A stretch of DNA of 55,365 bases from Sporomusaceae bacterium. GTDB taxonomy: Bacteria > Bacillota > Negativicutes > UBA1444. Shown here piece after piece: positions 43,061 to 51,626 of the stretch (its first letter is position 1; each line of letters opens with the position of its first letter). The translations under genes and the position numbers were made by a program. The DNA lies in contig JAHDPL010000028.1 of the NCBI GenBank assembly GCA_018434355.1, positions 1 to 55,365 on the forward strand. Reading direction: 5' to 3'. Below the pieces are notes generated by a model, which saw nothing but the letters and a program-made list of their open reading frames with translations, was not told the origin of the DNA and ran no database searches.

Positions 43061-43957
43061 ATGTCCAAACTCGTAGAATGCGTACCAAATTTTAGCGAAG
43101 GCCGTCGCCCGGAAGTCATCGAGGCGATTGCCGAAGCAGTCCGCCAAGTTGCCAATGTCAAACTGCTGGATGTGAAAGCCGATCCCAGCCATAATCGGGT
43201 GGTGGTGACGTTCGTCGGCGAACCGCAGGCAGTGAAGCAAGCCGCCTTTAACTGCTGCAAAAAAGCGGCTGAACTCATCGATATGGAAAAACATCATGGC
43301 GAACATCCCCGCATCGGCGCCACCGATGTCATCCCGTTCATTCCGGTCAAAAACGTCAGTATGGAAGAATGCGTGCAACTGGCCGATGAATTGGCTCAGG
43401 AAATCGCCACAAAACTGAACATCCCCGTCTACCTGTACGAAGAGGCAGCAAAGATTCCCGGTCGCAAAGCCTTGCCGGACATCCGCAAAGGTCAATATGA
43501 AGGGCTGAAAACCGAAATCAGCAAACCGGAGCGCCGCCCGGACTATGGCCCGGCCCAGCTGCATCCTACTGCCGGCGCAACCGTCGTCGGCGCACGACAA
43601 TTCCTGATCGCCTACAACATCAACCTTGATACCAGCGACGTCAATATCGCGAAAAAGATAGCCAACAGTATTCGCGAAGCAAAAGGCGGCTACAAATATG
43701 TACGGGCGATGGGCATTTCGGTTCGATTGGGCGACCGTGACATCGCCCAGGTCACGATCAACATGGTAAACTATCAAGGAACGCCTTTGTTCCGGGTGTT
43801 TGAAACAGTAAAATCGGAGGCGGCCCGTTACGGCGTCAATGTGCTGGGCAGTGAAATCATCGGACTGACCCCGATGCAGGCCTTGCTCAACGCCGCCGAG
43901 TTTTATCTGCGACTGGACGGCTTCGACCGCAAACAGGTATTGGAGGATAATCTATGA
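43061..43957 (+). CDS. ftcD: Glutamate formimidoyltransferase
   Basis: The 298-residue single-domain form moves the formimino group from N-formimino-L-glutamate to tetrahydrofolate. It starts KLVECVPNFSEGR and has the catalytic His82 in HHGEHPRIGATDVIPF. IRKGQYEGL and RPDYGP are typical of the family. GGAGG precedes the ATG at 43061. Its stop overlaps the start of fchA as ATGA, so formimino-THF is passed to a coupled enzyme. This is the last step but one of the histidine route that yields one-carbon folates. Confidence 0.94.
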   Translation: MSKLVECVPNFSEGRRPEVIEAIAEAVRQVANVKLLDVKADPSHNRVVVTFVGEPQAVKQAAFNCCKKAAELIDMEKHHGEHPRIGATDVIPFIPVKNVSMEECVQLADELAQEIATKLNIPVYLYEEAAKIPGRKALPDIRKGQYEGLKTEISKPERRPDYGPAQLHPTAGATVVGARQFLIAYNINLDTSDVNIAKKIANSIREAKGGYKYVRAMGISVRLGDRDIAQVTINMVNYQGTPLFRVFETVKSEAARYGVNVLGSEIIGLTPMQALLNAAEFYLRLDGFDRKQVLEDNL

Positions 43958-44583
43958 TGCTGATGAAAAAAACCGTTCGTTCGTTTGTCACTGAACTCGC
44001 TTCCGACTCTCCTGCTCCCGGCGGCGGAAGCGCAGCCGCTCTTGCCGGTTGTCTCGGCGCTGCCCTGACCAAGATGGTTTGCAGTCTATCGCTCGACGAA
44101 GAGAAATTCAAGCAGGTATTGCCGGAAATTCATGAAATTCAGGCGCAAACCAGCGCACTACTGGAAAAACTGATGCTGGCAGTCGATGAAGACGCCCAGG
44201 CGTTCAATGAAGTAATGAATGCCTACAAGTTGCCGAAAGCCGACGAAACGGAAAAAGCAATCCGGCTGGAAACAATCCAGCAAGCAATGAAAAAAGCCGC
44301 TTTGTTGCCGTTAGGAGTCGCCGGTGATTGTCTGGAGGCGCTGAAATTGGCGCACCGCATCCTGCCGATTGGCAACGCAAATGCCGCCAGCGATGCGGCA
44401 GTCGCTGGCCTGATGGCCTATGCGGCGATTCATGGAGCACTATTCAATGTTAAAATCAATCTTGGCTTTATCAAGGATGCCGAGTTTTGCACGGAAACCC
44501 GGGAACTAATCAGCGAGATCACCAGCGAGGCAAAAAAAGAAAACGCCGCTATGGAAGCGGCGGTGACGAAGATTTTTCCTTAA
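43954..44583 (+). CDS. fchA: Formiminotetrahydrofolate cyclodeaminase
   Basis: The 209-residue helical protein converts 5-formimino-THF to 5,10-methenyl-THF and ammonia. Recognisable motifs are SDSPAPGGGSAAALAGCLGAAL near the N-terminus and LPIGNANAASDAAVAGLMAYAA, with the Asp residues of the family. GGAGG lies seven bases before the first ATG at 43954; a second ATG follows directly. It is coupled to ftcD. In acetogens the product enters the Wood-Ljungdahl folate pool. Confidence 0.93.
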   Translation: MMLMKKTVRSFVTELASDSPAPGGGSAAALAGCLGAALTKMVCSLSLDEEKFKQVLPEIHEIQAQTSALLEKLMLAVDEDAQAFNEVMNAYKLPKADETEKAIRLETIQQAMKKAALLPLGVAGDCLEALKLAHRILPIGNANAASDAAVAGLMAYAAIHGALFNVKINLGFIKDAEFCTETRELISEITSEAKKENAAMEAAVTKIFP

Positions 44584-44587
44584 AATT

Positions 44588-44649
44588 AAAAAGCCGAATC
44601 TGTTCCGGCGACGCAATCTGCGGGTCGGAGACAGCTTCGGCTTTTTTTT
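44588..44649. terminator. Bidirectional terminator between fchA and the GGDEF-EAL gene
   Basis: AAAAAGCCGAA (44588-44598) pairs with TTCGGCTTTTT (44636-44646), with an inner helix CTGT..CCG/CGG..ACAG. U-runs follow on both strands. It closes the plus-strand operon and the convergent signalling gene. Confidence 0.9.
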
Positions 44650-44657
44650 GTGTTTTT

Positions 44658-47600
44658 TTATCCTGATTGTTGCGCCAACCATGCACTTAGTTTTGCCGCC
44701 GGCAACGGTCGACTGATCAAGTACCCCTGGATCATATCACAACGGCGTTCGGCCAAAACCTGCAATTGCGACTCGCTTTCCACGCCTTCGGCGACGACTT
44801 GCAAGCCAAGTTCATGCGCCAGATCGATCATGGTTCCTAAAATCGCCGTACTGCCGGATTCGGCGGTTGCATCATCGATAAAGGACTTGTCGATTTTTAC
44901 CACTTGAATCGGCAATCGCTTCAGATAAGTCAGCGATGAATAACCAGTACCAAAATCATCGAGCGCCACCCGGACGCCCAAATCCCGCAATTCTTGCAGC
45001 TTACGCGTACTCAGGGCAAACGATTCGACCAACGAAGTTTCCGTAATCTCCAATTCCAAGGCGCTAGGCGTCAGGCCGCTTTCGCGCAGTGCGTCGCGAA
45101 CTTGTTCGACAAAATCATCCCGAGTCAATTGGCGAGTCGAGATGTTCACGGAAACGAATAAATCGGGATAACCGGTCTGTCGGAGCGTTGCGCCAAACAT
45201 ACAAGCCGAACGCAATACCCAGTCGCCGATTGCCACGATCTGGCCGGTCTCCTCGGCAAGCGGAATGAAGTCGGCCGGTGACACCATGCCAAGTTCAGGG
45301 TTGCGCCAACGCAGCAACGCTTCCATCCCCAGTGCTTGCGTCCCGGAGCTATCGACGATCGGTTGGTAATGCAGGGAAAATTCTTCATTTTTCAAGGCAA
45401 ACCGCAGATGGTTTTCCATGCGGATTTTCGTCAGAGCTGCTTCGTGCATTGCAGTGTCATAATATTTCCAGGCATTTTTGCCGGCTCGCTTGACCGCGTG
45501 CATCGCCGTATCGGCGCAACGCAGCAAATCTCCAGCGACCAACCCGTTTTCCGGATAGCGTGAGATCCCGATGCTAGCCGAAAGCAAAAATTTATGTCCG
45601 CATTCTTCAAACGGTTTCGTGAAAATAGTGAGAATCATTTCGGCAAAGCTTTCTGCCTGCAACTCATTCTTGAGCAACACGACAAATTCGTCGCCACCCA
45701 AGCGGGCCAGCAGATTGGCGCCGCTAATCACCGCCGACAGACGCCGGGCCACTTCGCGCAGCAGATCATCGCCGCAGGAATGGCCAAACGAGTCATTAAT
45801 GTTCTTAAAGTTGTCAATGTTCACGAAGAGCACACAACCGCTTCGCGGCGTAGTCGCTTCGTCCTTCAGCTGATCCTGCAATTCTTCGAGAAAGCGGGTT
45901 CGGTTAGCCAGGCCGGTCAGAGCATCGCTGTAAGCCAGTTGGCGGATCTTGTTTTCACGCAGCTTCATCTCCGTCACATCTGTCAGGGATCCTAGAATTC
46001 GCACCGGTTGTTGCTGGGCATCCAACAGCGCCTTGCCGCGGCTGAGCACCCAAAAATAGCTTCCCTGCTTCGTTTTTAGTCGATATTCCACCGTATAATA
46101 CTCGGCCCGGCCCGAAAGATGCTCCTCCAGCGCCTTGAAACGGAGCTCGCGGTCTGCTGGATGCACCACTTCGTTGAAATTGGCGATGGTAATTCCTTCA
46201 CTGCCAAATGAAAACCCGAGTCGCTGCTCCCAGCGGTCAGACCATTCGACTTTACCTGTGCGCAAATCCCAGTCGTAGATCACGTCGTTGACGGCATCAA
46301 GAGCCAGGCGGAACCGTTCTTCGCTAATCGCAAGACTATGCTGGCTTTGTTCAAGTTCCGCGACTTTTTGCCGCAGCGCGGATTCCGAGACCGACAACTT
46401 CGAATATAGTAGCGACAGTTCTTCATTATGAGCCTGCAACTGCTCGTGCTGTTCCTGCAACCGGCGATGCGCTTCTTCCAGCGCCCGGGTCGTCGCTCTT
46501 TTTTCTGTCAAATCACGGACAATGATCATCACTTCGTCTTTGTTCATCGGAATGATCCGGCTCTCGCGAAACGCGATTTCGCCATTGATCAGCAAATCAT
46601 ATTCAATCGTTTGCATCGTTTGCTGCGTCAGGGCCGTTTCGATCAATTGCATAAACCGGTCGGCCAGTTCGGTCGGAATTGATTGGTAAATACTCTGGCC
46701 GGTCCGCATCGAATGAAGGTTGAATACTTCGGTCCCCTGTGGAATATATATTTCCCGGTAAACCCCTTCGCGGCTGAGCCGCACGATCATATCCGGCGTC
46801 GCCTGCAACAGGGCTTTGGACTTGGCTTCACTGGACATCAGTTCTTCACCCTGAGCGATCAGTTCTTCGTTTTGCGCTGTCAGTTGCTCGTAGGCCGCCT
46901 GAAGTTCGAGGTTCTGGTCGGAGATGGTCAGTGTCGCTGCGGCAATTTTTCTGCGTAGCCAATGAATGAACAACAACGCCGCTAACGCCAGTACGCCTGC
47001 CAATACGAGAACTGCCACGGTGTAATTGATTAGTTGTTGGCGTGACAGGCCCCAAAAGGTCGCAGTTTCGCCAAACCATTTATCTTTGATGCGTTGCAGT
47101 TCGCCGCTGGCTTCCAGCCGGGCCAGCGCGTTGTCCAGTCGGGCCATCAGTTCCGGATCGTCGGCGCGGACCGCTATCGCGAACGGATTGACAAACAAAC
47201 TTTCGCCATTGGTTTTGACCAGTTTTTCCAAGTCGGCCCGCCGTAGCCAGTACTTGCCGGCATAGTAATTGGCGGCCGCCGCATCGATTTTTCGTTCCGC
47301 CACCGCTTGCAGCAACTCGCGCTGACTATCATATTCATAATAGTTCAATCCCGGCCGCTGTTGTCTGAGCAACTGCCCGGCAACCTCGCCCTTCTGAATA
47401 CCAACCCGCCGGTCGCGCAAATCATCTAACCCAACGATATGATAACTGTCCTGGGCGACAAATAGAACCACCCGGTCCTCAAAATAAGGCCGGGTGAACA
47501 AAAATTCACGTTTGCGCTCTGCCGTCACATTCATGCCGGGAATGATTTCTACCTGGCGATTGCGCAATTTCTCGACTGCATCGGCCCAGCTTCCCAGTTG

Positions 47601-47825
47601 CCACTCCACCTGCAAGCCGGTTTCCCGCTCCAGGGCCCGGATCAGGTCGGCTTCCATCCCGTCGGCTTTACCATCTTCACGCAGCATAATCTGCGGTGGA
47701 TAGGCGGCATCGTCAGCGGCGCGGATTACCCGAGGCGCAGCCACGACCAAAGACTCTGCAAACACCAGCAGAGCCACCGCAACGCCAACGATTTTCAGCA
47801 AACGCAAACCGGTTTGTTGCAACAT
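44658..47825 (-). CDS. Periplasmic-sensor PAS-PAS-GGDEF-EAL protein
   Basis: The 1055-residue c-di-GMP protein starts with a signal segment (about 8-30). A solute-binding domain of the SBP_bac_3 type (about 32-265) is followed by a membrane segment (about 270-292), a coiled coil, PAS domains (about 340-455 and 495-620) joined by a second coiled coil, GGDEF (about 630-790) and EAL (about 800-1050). The GGDEF motif (ARLGGDEFVVLL) is intact. The EAL domain keeps MEALLRWRNP, LDDFGTGYSSL and EGVESESQ. Both synthesis and hydrolysis are thus possible. The solute-binding domain belongs to the amino-acid-binding family, so it may sense an amino acid. It lies between the ftcD-fchA and liv-hutI operons. 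Confidence 0.92.
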   Translation of the reverse strand: MLQQTGLRLLKIVGVAVALLVFAESLVVAAPRVIRAADDAAYPPQIMLREDGKADGMEADLIRALERETGLQVEWQLGSWADAVEKLRNRQVEIIPGMNVTAERKREFLFTRPYFEDRVVLFVAQDSYHIVGLDDLRDRRVGIQKGEVAGQLLRQQRPGLNYYEYDSQRELLQAVAERKIDAAAANYYAGKYWLRRADLEKLVKTNGESLFVNPFAIAVRADDPELMARLDNALARLEASGELQRIKDKWFGETATFWGLSRQQLINYTVAVLVLAGVLALAALLFIHWLRRKIAAATLTISDQNLELQAAYEQLTAQNEELIAQGEELMSSEAKSKALLQATPDMIVRLSREGVYREIYIPQGTEVFNLHSMRTGQSIYQSIPTELADRFMQLIETALTQQTMQTIEYDLLINGEIAFRESRIIPMNKDEVMIIVRDLTEKRATTRALEEAHRRLQEQHEQLQAHNEELSLLYSKLSVSESALRQKVAELEQSQHSLAISEERFRLALDAVNDVIYDWDLRTGKVEWSDRWEQRLGFSFGSEGITIANFNEVVHPADRELRFKALEEHLSGRAEYYTVEYRLKTKQGSYFWVLSRGKALLDAQQQPVRILGSLTDVTEMKLRENKIRQLAYSDALTGLANRTRFLEELQDQLKDEATTPRSGCVLFVNIDNFKNINDSFGHSCGDDLLREVARRLSAVISGANLLARLGGDEFVVLLKNELQAESFAEMILTIFTKPFEECGHKFLLSASIGISRYPENGLVAGDLLRCADTAMHAVKRAGKNAWKYYDTAMHEAALTKIRMENHLRFALKNEEFSLHYQPIVDSSGTQALGMEALLRWRNPELGMVSPADFIPLAEETGQIVAIGDWVLRSACMFGATLRQTGYPDLFVSVNISTRQLTRDDFVEQVRDALRESGLTPSALELEITETSLVESFALSTRKLQELRDLGVRVALDDFGTGYSSLTYLKRLPIQVVKIDKSFIDDATAESGSTAILGTMIDLAHELGLQVVAEGVESESQLQVLAERRCDMIQGYLISRPLPAAKLSAWLAQQSG

Positions 47826-47903
47826 GGTTATCCCTCGCCAGGTTAGCTGTTTAGCTAAATTCTTTCAATAACATCTTAGCAGTTTTTGTCTGTTTCTGCA
47901 AAG

Positions 47904-47948
47904 AAAAACAGCAGGCATTGCTTCAAAAGAGAAACGCCTGCTGTTTTT
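47904..47948. terminator. Bidirectional terminator
   Basis: AAAAACAGCAGGC (47904-47916) pairs with GCCTGCTGTTTTT (47936-47948). U-rich tracts follow on both strands. It lies after the oxidase-family gene stop at 47967. Confidence 0.85.
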
Positions 47949-47966
47949 GTCAGCGCCAAACCTGCG

Positions 47967-48455
47967 TCATTCTTCGAGCAAGCAGAATCCCCCCTGGCAA
48001 AGCGCCAGATCAATATCGGGGTTCTGTTCCATCGGCAGATTGACCCGTGTCACCAAGTTGCAGTCTTGACGCATATAGCGGATTTCGTGAATCACCAATC
48101 GATACAGCACCAACCCCGTCGTATCTTTTTCCGGGAAATACAACTTCATTTCCGGCGTCGACCCATACATCAGATCCAATGTTGCCCGGAACACCGGCGA
48201 CCCCGGCCGGGTTTCATCACGCAGTCTGCCGGAGATGGTCAGCACTTCCTGATCCTTGCCGACAACGCACAGTTCAACGCGCGGGTTTGCTTTGAATTCG
48301 GCAACCTTCTTCGTATCAAAACGACTGAACAACCAGACATGGCCTTCCGGATCGACCCATGGCTTCATCGGTCGGACCCGCGGCTGATTGCCATCGATAC
48401 TTGCGAGAAAAGCCGTTTCATTCTTTAGTAGCGATAGTACTTCTTGTTCATACAT
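47967..48455 (-). CDS. Pyridoxamine 5'-phosphate oxidase-family protein
   Basis: The 162-residue split-barrel protein of the PNPOx-like/FMN-binding superfamily contains LLKNETAFLASIDGNQPRVRPMKPWVDPEGHVWLFSRFDTKK, a typical first half. Members bind FMN or F420, or act as heme or small-molecule reductases, so true vitamin B6 synthesis is unlikely. The ATG at 48455 has an excellent AAGGAGGTG site seven bases upstream; a longer frame lacks one. The site forms a small palindrome (AGGTGTCACCT). The gene stands alone between a terminator and the ydbC hairpin. Confidence 0.8.
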   Translation of the reverse strand: MYEQEVLSLLKNETAFLASIDGNQPRVRPMKPWVDPEGHVWLFSRFDTKKVAEFKANPRVELCVVGKDQEVLTISGRLRDETRPGSPVFRATLDLMYGSTPEMKLYFPEKDTTGLVLYRLVIHEIRYMRQDCNLVTRVNLPMEQNPDIDLALCQGGFCLLEE

Positions 48456-48535
48456 AGGTGACACCTCCTTGTTATTAATAATAAAAATTCTCCATATCAT
48501 CTTGAATTCCTGCTTACAAGTTAGAAATCAATGGA

Positions 48536-48561
48536 AAGGCCGGGCAAAATCGCCCGGCCTT
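48536..48561 (-). terminator. Hairpin after the ydbC-like gene, no U-run
   Basis: A perfect ten-pair stem (AAGGCCGGGC with GCCCGGCCTT) and a six-base loop lie five bases after the gene. No long U-tract follows, so it may be a weak terminator or a 3' end stabiliser for the liv-hutI transcript. Confidence 0.5.
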
Positions 48562-48566
48562 GACTG

Positions 48567-48818
48567 CTATGCATGCGCCGCTGAAAACAATGCCTCGGGA
48601 TCGTCGATCAACTCCCGCAGCAAAGCCGCTTCTTCGGCGCTAAAAGTAACGCCTTTCGACATTTTGACATGCTGTTCATCCCATTCGCGGATGTCCAGTT
48701 TGGCTGGTCGGTCATTCCAGCTGACCAGGTTCACCTCCTTCTTCCAGCCCTTTGTTCCCTCCGCCAGTACGCCGATATGGCGCAGGATCGAGAATCGGAA
48801 CTCCTTGTTTTCTTCCAT
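48567..48818 (-). CDS. PC4/YdbC-like ssDNA-binding protein
   Basis: The 83-residue protein matches YdbC, a bacterial PC4-like single-strand binder: FRFSILRHIGVLAEGTKGWKKEVNLVSWNDRPAKLDIREWDEQHVKM, then KGVTFSAEEAALLRELI. PC4 proteins bind single-stranded DNA or RNA as dimers. The ATG at 48818 gives the family length, with AAGGGA about ten bases upstream. An ATG at 48890 adds 24 residues unlike the family. It lies 76 bases after hutI and is probably co-transcribed with it. A small hairpin (GCGGTG-TAC-CACCGC) lies in the gap. Confidence 0.8.
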   Translation of the reverse strand: MEENKEFRFSILRHIGVLAEGTKGWKKEVNLVSWNDRPAKLDIREWDEQHVKMSKGVTFSAEEAALLRELIDDPEALFSAAHA

Positions 48819-48894
48819 GGTGGTCGCTTCCCTTCTTCGCGGTGGTACACCGCATATATACGCCGCCGTTGGCGACGCAGGATCCATCATCAGG

Positions 48895-50154
48895 CTACCG
48901 CCTTTGCCGCTCGTATACGATTTCGCCGCGTTTCACCACTGTAGCGACGCAATTGACTCCGGCATGATACGGCAAATACAAATGGGATGGGTGATCCAAC
49001 AGGACAAAGTCGCCCTGTTTGCCGCGTTCCAGGCTACCGATCCGGTTGGCTCTACCCACCGCCGCCGCCGCGTTGATCGTCAGCGCGGTCACGATCTCCG
49101 CCGGCGTCATCTGCATGTAGAGCGCCGCCAACGCAATTACGAGAGGAATCGATTCGCTGAAGCAGCTGCCGGGATTAAAGTCGGTTGCCAGCGCAACCGG
49201 CACGCCGCTGTCGATCATGAACCGGGCCCGCGCATAAGGCTCGCGCAGACAGAACGCGGTCGCAGGCAATAAAACGGCAATCACGCCGGTTTCTGCCATA
49301 CGCCGGATTCCTGCATCGGAGGCGTGCAACAGATGTTCGGCCGACAGTGCGCCGAGTTCCGCCGCCAGTTCAGCGCCGCCCAGGGTAACGATCTCATCGG
49401 CATGAACTTTGGCCTGCAGTCCGAGCGACTGGGCCGCCGTCAGCAAACGCCGTGACTGCTCCACCGAAAAAACGCCTTTTTCACAGAACACATCGCAGAA
49501 CTCGGCCAAACGTTGTTCCGCCACCAGCGGCAACACATCCTGCAGCAAATAATCGACAAACTCATCAGTCCGGCCTTTATACTCGGCAGGAACGGCATGC
49601 GCCCCCATGAACGTGCGCACGACCTCGACAGGATGTTGCCGGTCCAGTTCCGCCATCACGGCCAGTTGTTTCAGTTCGGTCGCCGCATCCAGGCCGTAAC
49701 CGCTTTTGCCTTCGACCGTAGTCACGCCGAAACTGAGCATCGAGTCAAGCCGCCGCAGTCCAATCGCCAGCAATTCATCGGCGGAAGCCTGCCGGGTGGC
49801 GCGGACGCTGTTGATGATGCCGCCGCCCCGCTCCATGATGTCCATGTAAGTATCGCCGCGCAGCCGCCAGGAGAATTCTTCGGCCCGGTGTCCGGCAAAT
49901 AGGAAATGGGTGTGCGGATCGACAAACCCGGGCAGAACGCAGCGGCCTGTCGCGTCAATCACCGTATCGGGCGTCGCAGCGATGCCAGACAAAACTTCGT
50001 CCGTCGCCCCCACCTTGCGGATAATTCCATCCTCCAGCCACAATGCGCCATCTTCAATAATCCCGATGTCCTGCATCGCCGGTCCGCATTTCGGGGCATG
50101 GCCACGACAGGTCACCAGCTCGGACGCATTTTTAAGCAATAAGGTCTTTGCCAT
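48895..50154 (-). CDS. hutI: Imidazolonepropionase
   Basis: The 419-residue amidohydrolase opens imidazolone-5-propionate to N-formimino-L-glutamate, the substrate of FtcD in the same window. Metal ligands are visible in DPHTHFLFAG, LQAKVHADE and LATDFNPGSC. Other marks are GGGIINSVRATRQAS and GKSGYGLD. The ATG is two bases after the livF stop, with GGGGGATAG just upstream. HutH and HutU are not in the window. Placement as the last enzyme gene of an amino-acid transporter operon hints at imported histidine or a related compound. Confidence 0.94.
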   Translation of the reverse strand: MAKTLLLKNASELVTCRGHAPKCGPAMQDIGIIEDGALWLEDGIIRKVGATDEVLSGIAATPDTVIDATGRCVLPGFVDPHTHFLFAGHRAEEFSWRLRGDTYMDIMERGGGIINSVRATRQASADELLAIGLRRLDSMLSFGVTTVEGKSGYGLDAATELKQLAVMAELDRQHPVEVVRTFMGAHAVPAEYKGRTDEFVDYLLQDVLPLVAEQRLAEFCDVFCEKGVFSVEQSRRLLTAAQSLGLQAKVHADEIVTLGGAELAAELGALSAEHLLHASDAGIRRMAETGVIAVLLPATAFCLREPYARARFMIDSGVPVALATDFNPGSCFSESIPLVIALAALYMQMTPAEIVTALTINAAAAVGRANRIGSLERGKQGDFVLLDHPSHLYLPYHAGVNCVATVVKRGEIVYERQRR

Positions 50155-50156
50155 CG

Positions 50157-50861
50157 CTATCCCCCCAGATACGCCCGGCGTACCGCGTCATCGTCCCGTA
50201 GCCTGGTCGCCTCACCCTCAAGCACGATATGGCCGGTTTCCAAAACATAACCGCGATGGGAAACTCCAAGCGCCTTGCGGGCGTTCTGTTCCACCAACAG
50301 GATGGTCGTGCCCGCCTCGCTCAGCTGCTTTAGCACTTCAAAGCAGCGGTTGACCAGGATCGGCATCAATCCCATCGATATCTCATCCACCAACAGCAGT
50401 TCCGGCTCCAGCATCAAAGCCCGGCCGATCGCCAGCATCTGCTGCTCGCCGCCGGACATGGTCCGCGCCGCCTGGTTCATCCGTTCTCCCAACCGGGGAA
50501 AAATCGCTACCACTTTTTCCACCCGTCGCGGCAAATCCTGCGGCGGTTCGACCCAGCCGCCGATACGTAGATTTTCGGCAACCGTCAGTTCACCGAACAC
50601 CCGGCGTCCCTCCGGCACATAAGCGATCTTCATGCCGGCCCGTTGCCACGGTTCCAGCCGGCTGATCTCGTTTCCCTTAAACAGCAGTTTGCCTGAGGAT
50701 ACAGGCACCAGTCCCATGATCACCTTCATCAAGGTGCTTTTGCCGGCGCCGTTGGCGCCGATGATACTGACGAATTCCCCGGCTTTGACATCGATTGAAA
50801 TGTCGTACAGAACCTGTGAATGCCCGTAATGGGCGTTTAGGTTGCGAATCTCCAGCATCAT
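50157..50861 (-). CDS. livF: Branched-chain-type amino acid ABC transporter ATPase LivF
   Basis: The protein of about 234 residues is the ATPase of the HAAT family. Motifs are GANGAGKSTLMKVI (Walker A), MSGGEQQMLAIGRALM (signature) and LLLVDEISMGL (Walker B, Asp-Glu). It starts MMLEIRNLNAHYG. The first ATG (50861) overlaps the livG stop as ATGA; a second ATG is directly after. GGAGGG is just upstream. It is the second ATPase in the cassette. Confidence 0.93.
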   Translation of the reverse strand: MMLEIRNLNAHYGHSQVLYDISIDVKAGEFVSIIGANGAGKSTLMKVIMGLVPVSSGKLLFKGNEISRLEPWQRAGMKIAYVPEGRRVFGELTVAENLRIGGWVEPPQDLPRRVEKVVAIFPRLGERMNQAARTMSGGEQQMLAIGRALMLEPELLLVDEISMGLMPILVNRCFEVLKQLSEAGTTILLVEQNARKALGVSHRGYVLETGHIVLEGEATRLRDDDAVRRAYLGG

Positions 50862-51625
50862 TCGCCCTCCTCGGCTTCGCCCAGATAGGCGTCGATGACC
50901 GCCTGGTTGTTTTGCACTTGCTGCGGCGTTCCTTCGGCGATTTTCACCCCGTAGGACAGTACCGTCATCCGGTCGCACAAGGCAGTGGCCACCGCCATGT
51001 TATGCTCGACCAGCATGATTGTCGTACCGCTAGCGCGCAGTTTATGCACCAGCTCGATAAAGTCCAGCGTCGCATCCTTGGAAAGGCCGGCGCAGGGTTC
51101 GTCCAGCATCAGCAACACCGGCTCCAGCGCCAATGCCCGGGCGATCTCCAGCCGCCGCATATAGCCGAGACTAAGGTCGCCGGCTTTAACCTTGGCGAAT
51201 GCCGCGATATCGACCCGTTCCAGATAGGCCTGAACGTGTTCCAGATTCTGTCGGGTATGACTGCGCCGCAGGCTGGATAACAGAGTCGGGGCTTGCTTGA
51301 GGGCAAACGCGGCCAGCAGATTGTCCTGCACCGTCATGTCCTTGAACACTTTCGTGATCTGAAACGTGCGGGCAATCCCTTTGCGTGCCACGGCATGCGC
51401 CGGCAACCCTTGGATTTCTTCCCCCTTTAACCGGATCGTCCCTTCGGTCGGCGTATAAAAACCGCATACCATGTTGAAAAAAGTCGTCTTGCCGGCGCCA
51501 TTCGGACCGATCAGTCCCAGCGTCTCGCCTCGCTTCAGCGTCAGGTCGACGCCATCGACCGCCTTCAGGCCACCAAAATGCTTTTTCAAGCCGCGAACTT
51601 CCAGCAGAACTTCCGAATCAACCAA
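50858..51625 (-). CDS. livG: Branched-chain-type amino acid ABC transporter ATPase LivG
   Basis: The protein of about 255 residues carries GPNGAGKTTFFNMVCG, LSLGYMRRLEIARAL (an LSxGxxR signature form common in LivG) and LLMLDEPCAGL. The start is a TTG at 51625, with GGGGGG eight bases upstream. An ATG at 51694 would overlap livM by 68 bases and add a stretch unlike the family. It is tightly coupled to livM and livF. Confidence 0.93.
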   Translation of the reverse strand: MVDSEVLLEVRGLKKHFGGLKAVDGVDLTLKRGETLGLIGPNGAGKTTFFNMVCGFYTPTEGTIRLKGEEIQGLPAHAVARKGIARTFQITKVFKDMTVQDNLLAAFALKQAPTLLSSLRRSHTRQNLEHVQAYLERVDIAAFAKVKAGDLSLGYMRRLEIARALALEPVLLMLDEPCAGLSKDATLDFIELVHKLRASGTTIMLVEHNMAVATALCDRMTVLSYGVKIAEGTPQQVQNNQAVIDAYLGEAEEGE

Positions 51626-51626
51626 G

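Noticed and set aside
42965-43777. Minus-strand frame of 270 codons
   Set aside because: Antisense to ftcD; its composition reflects the other strand.
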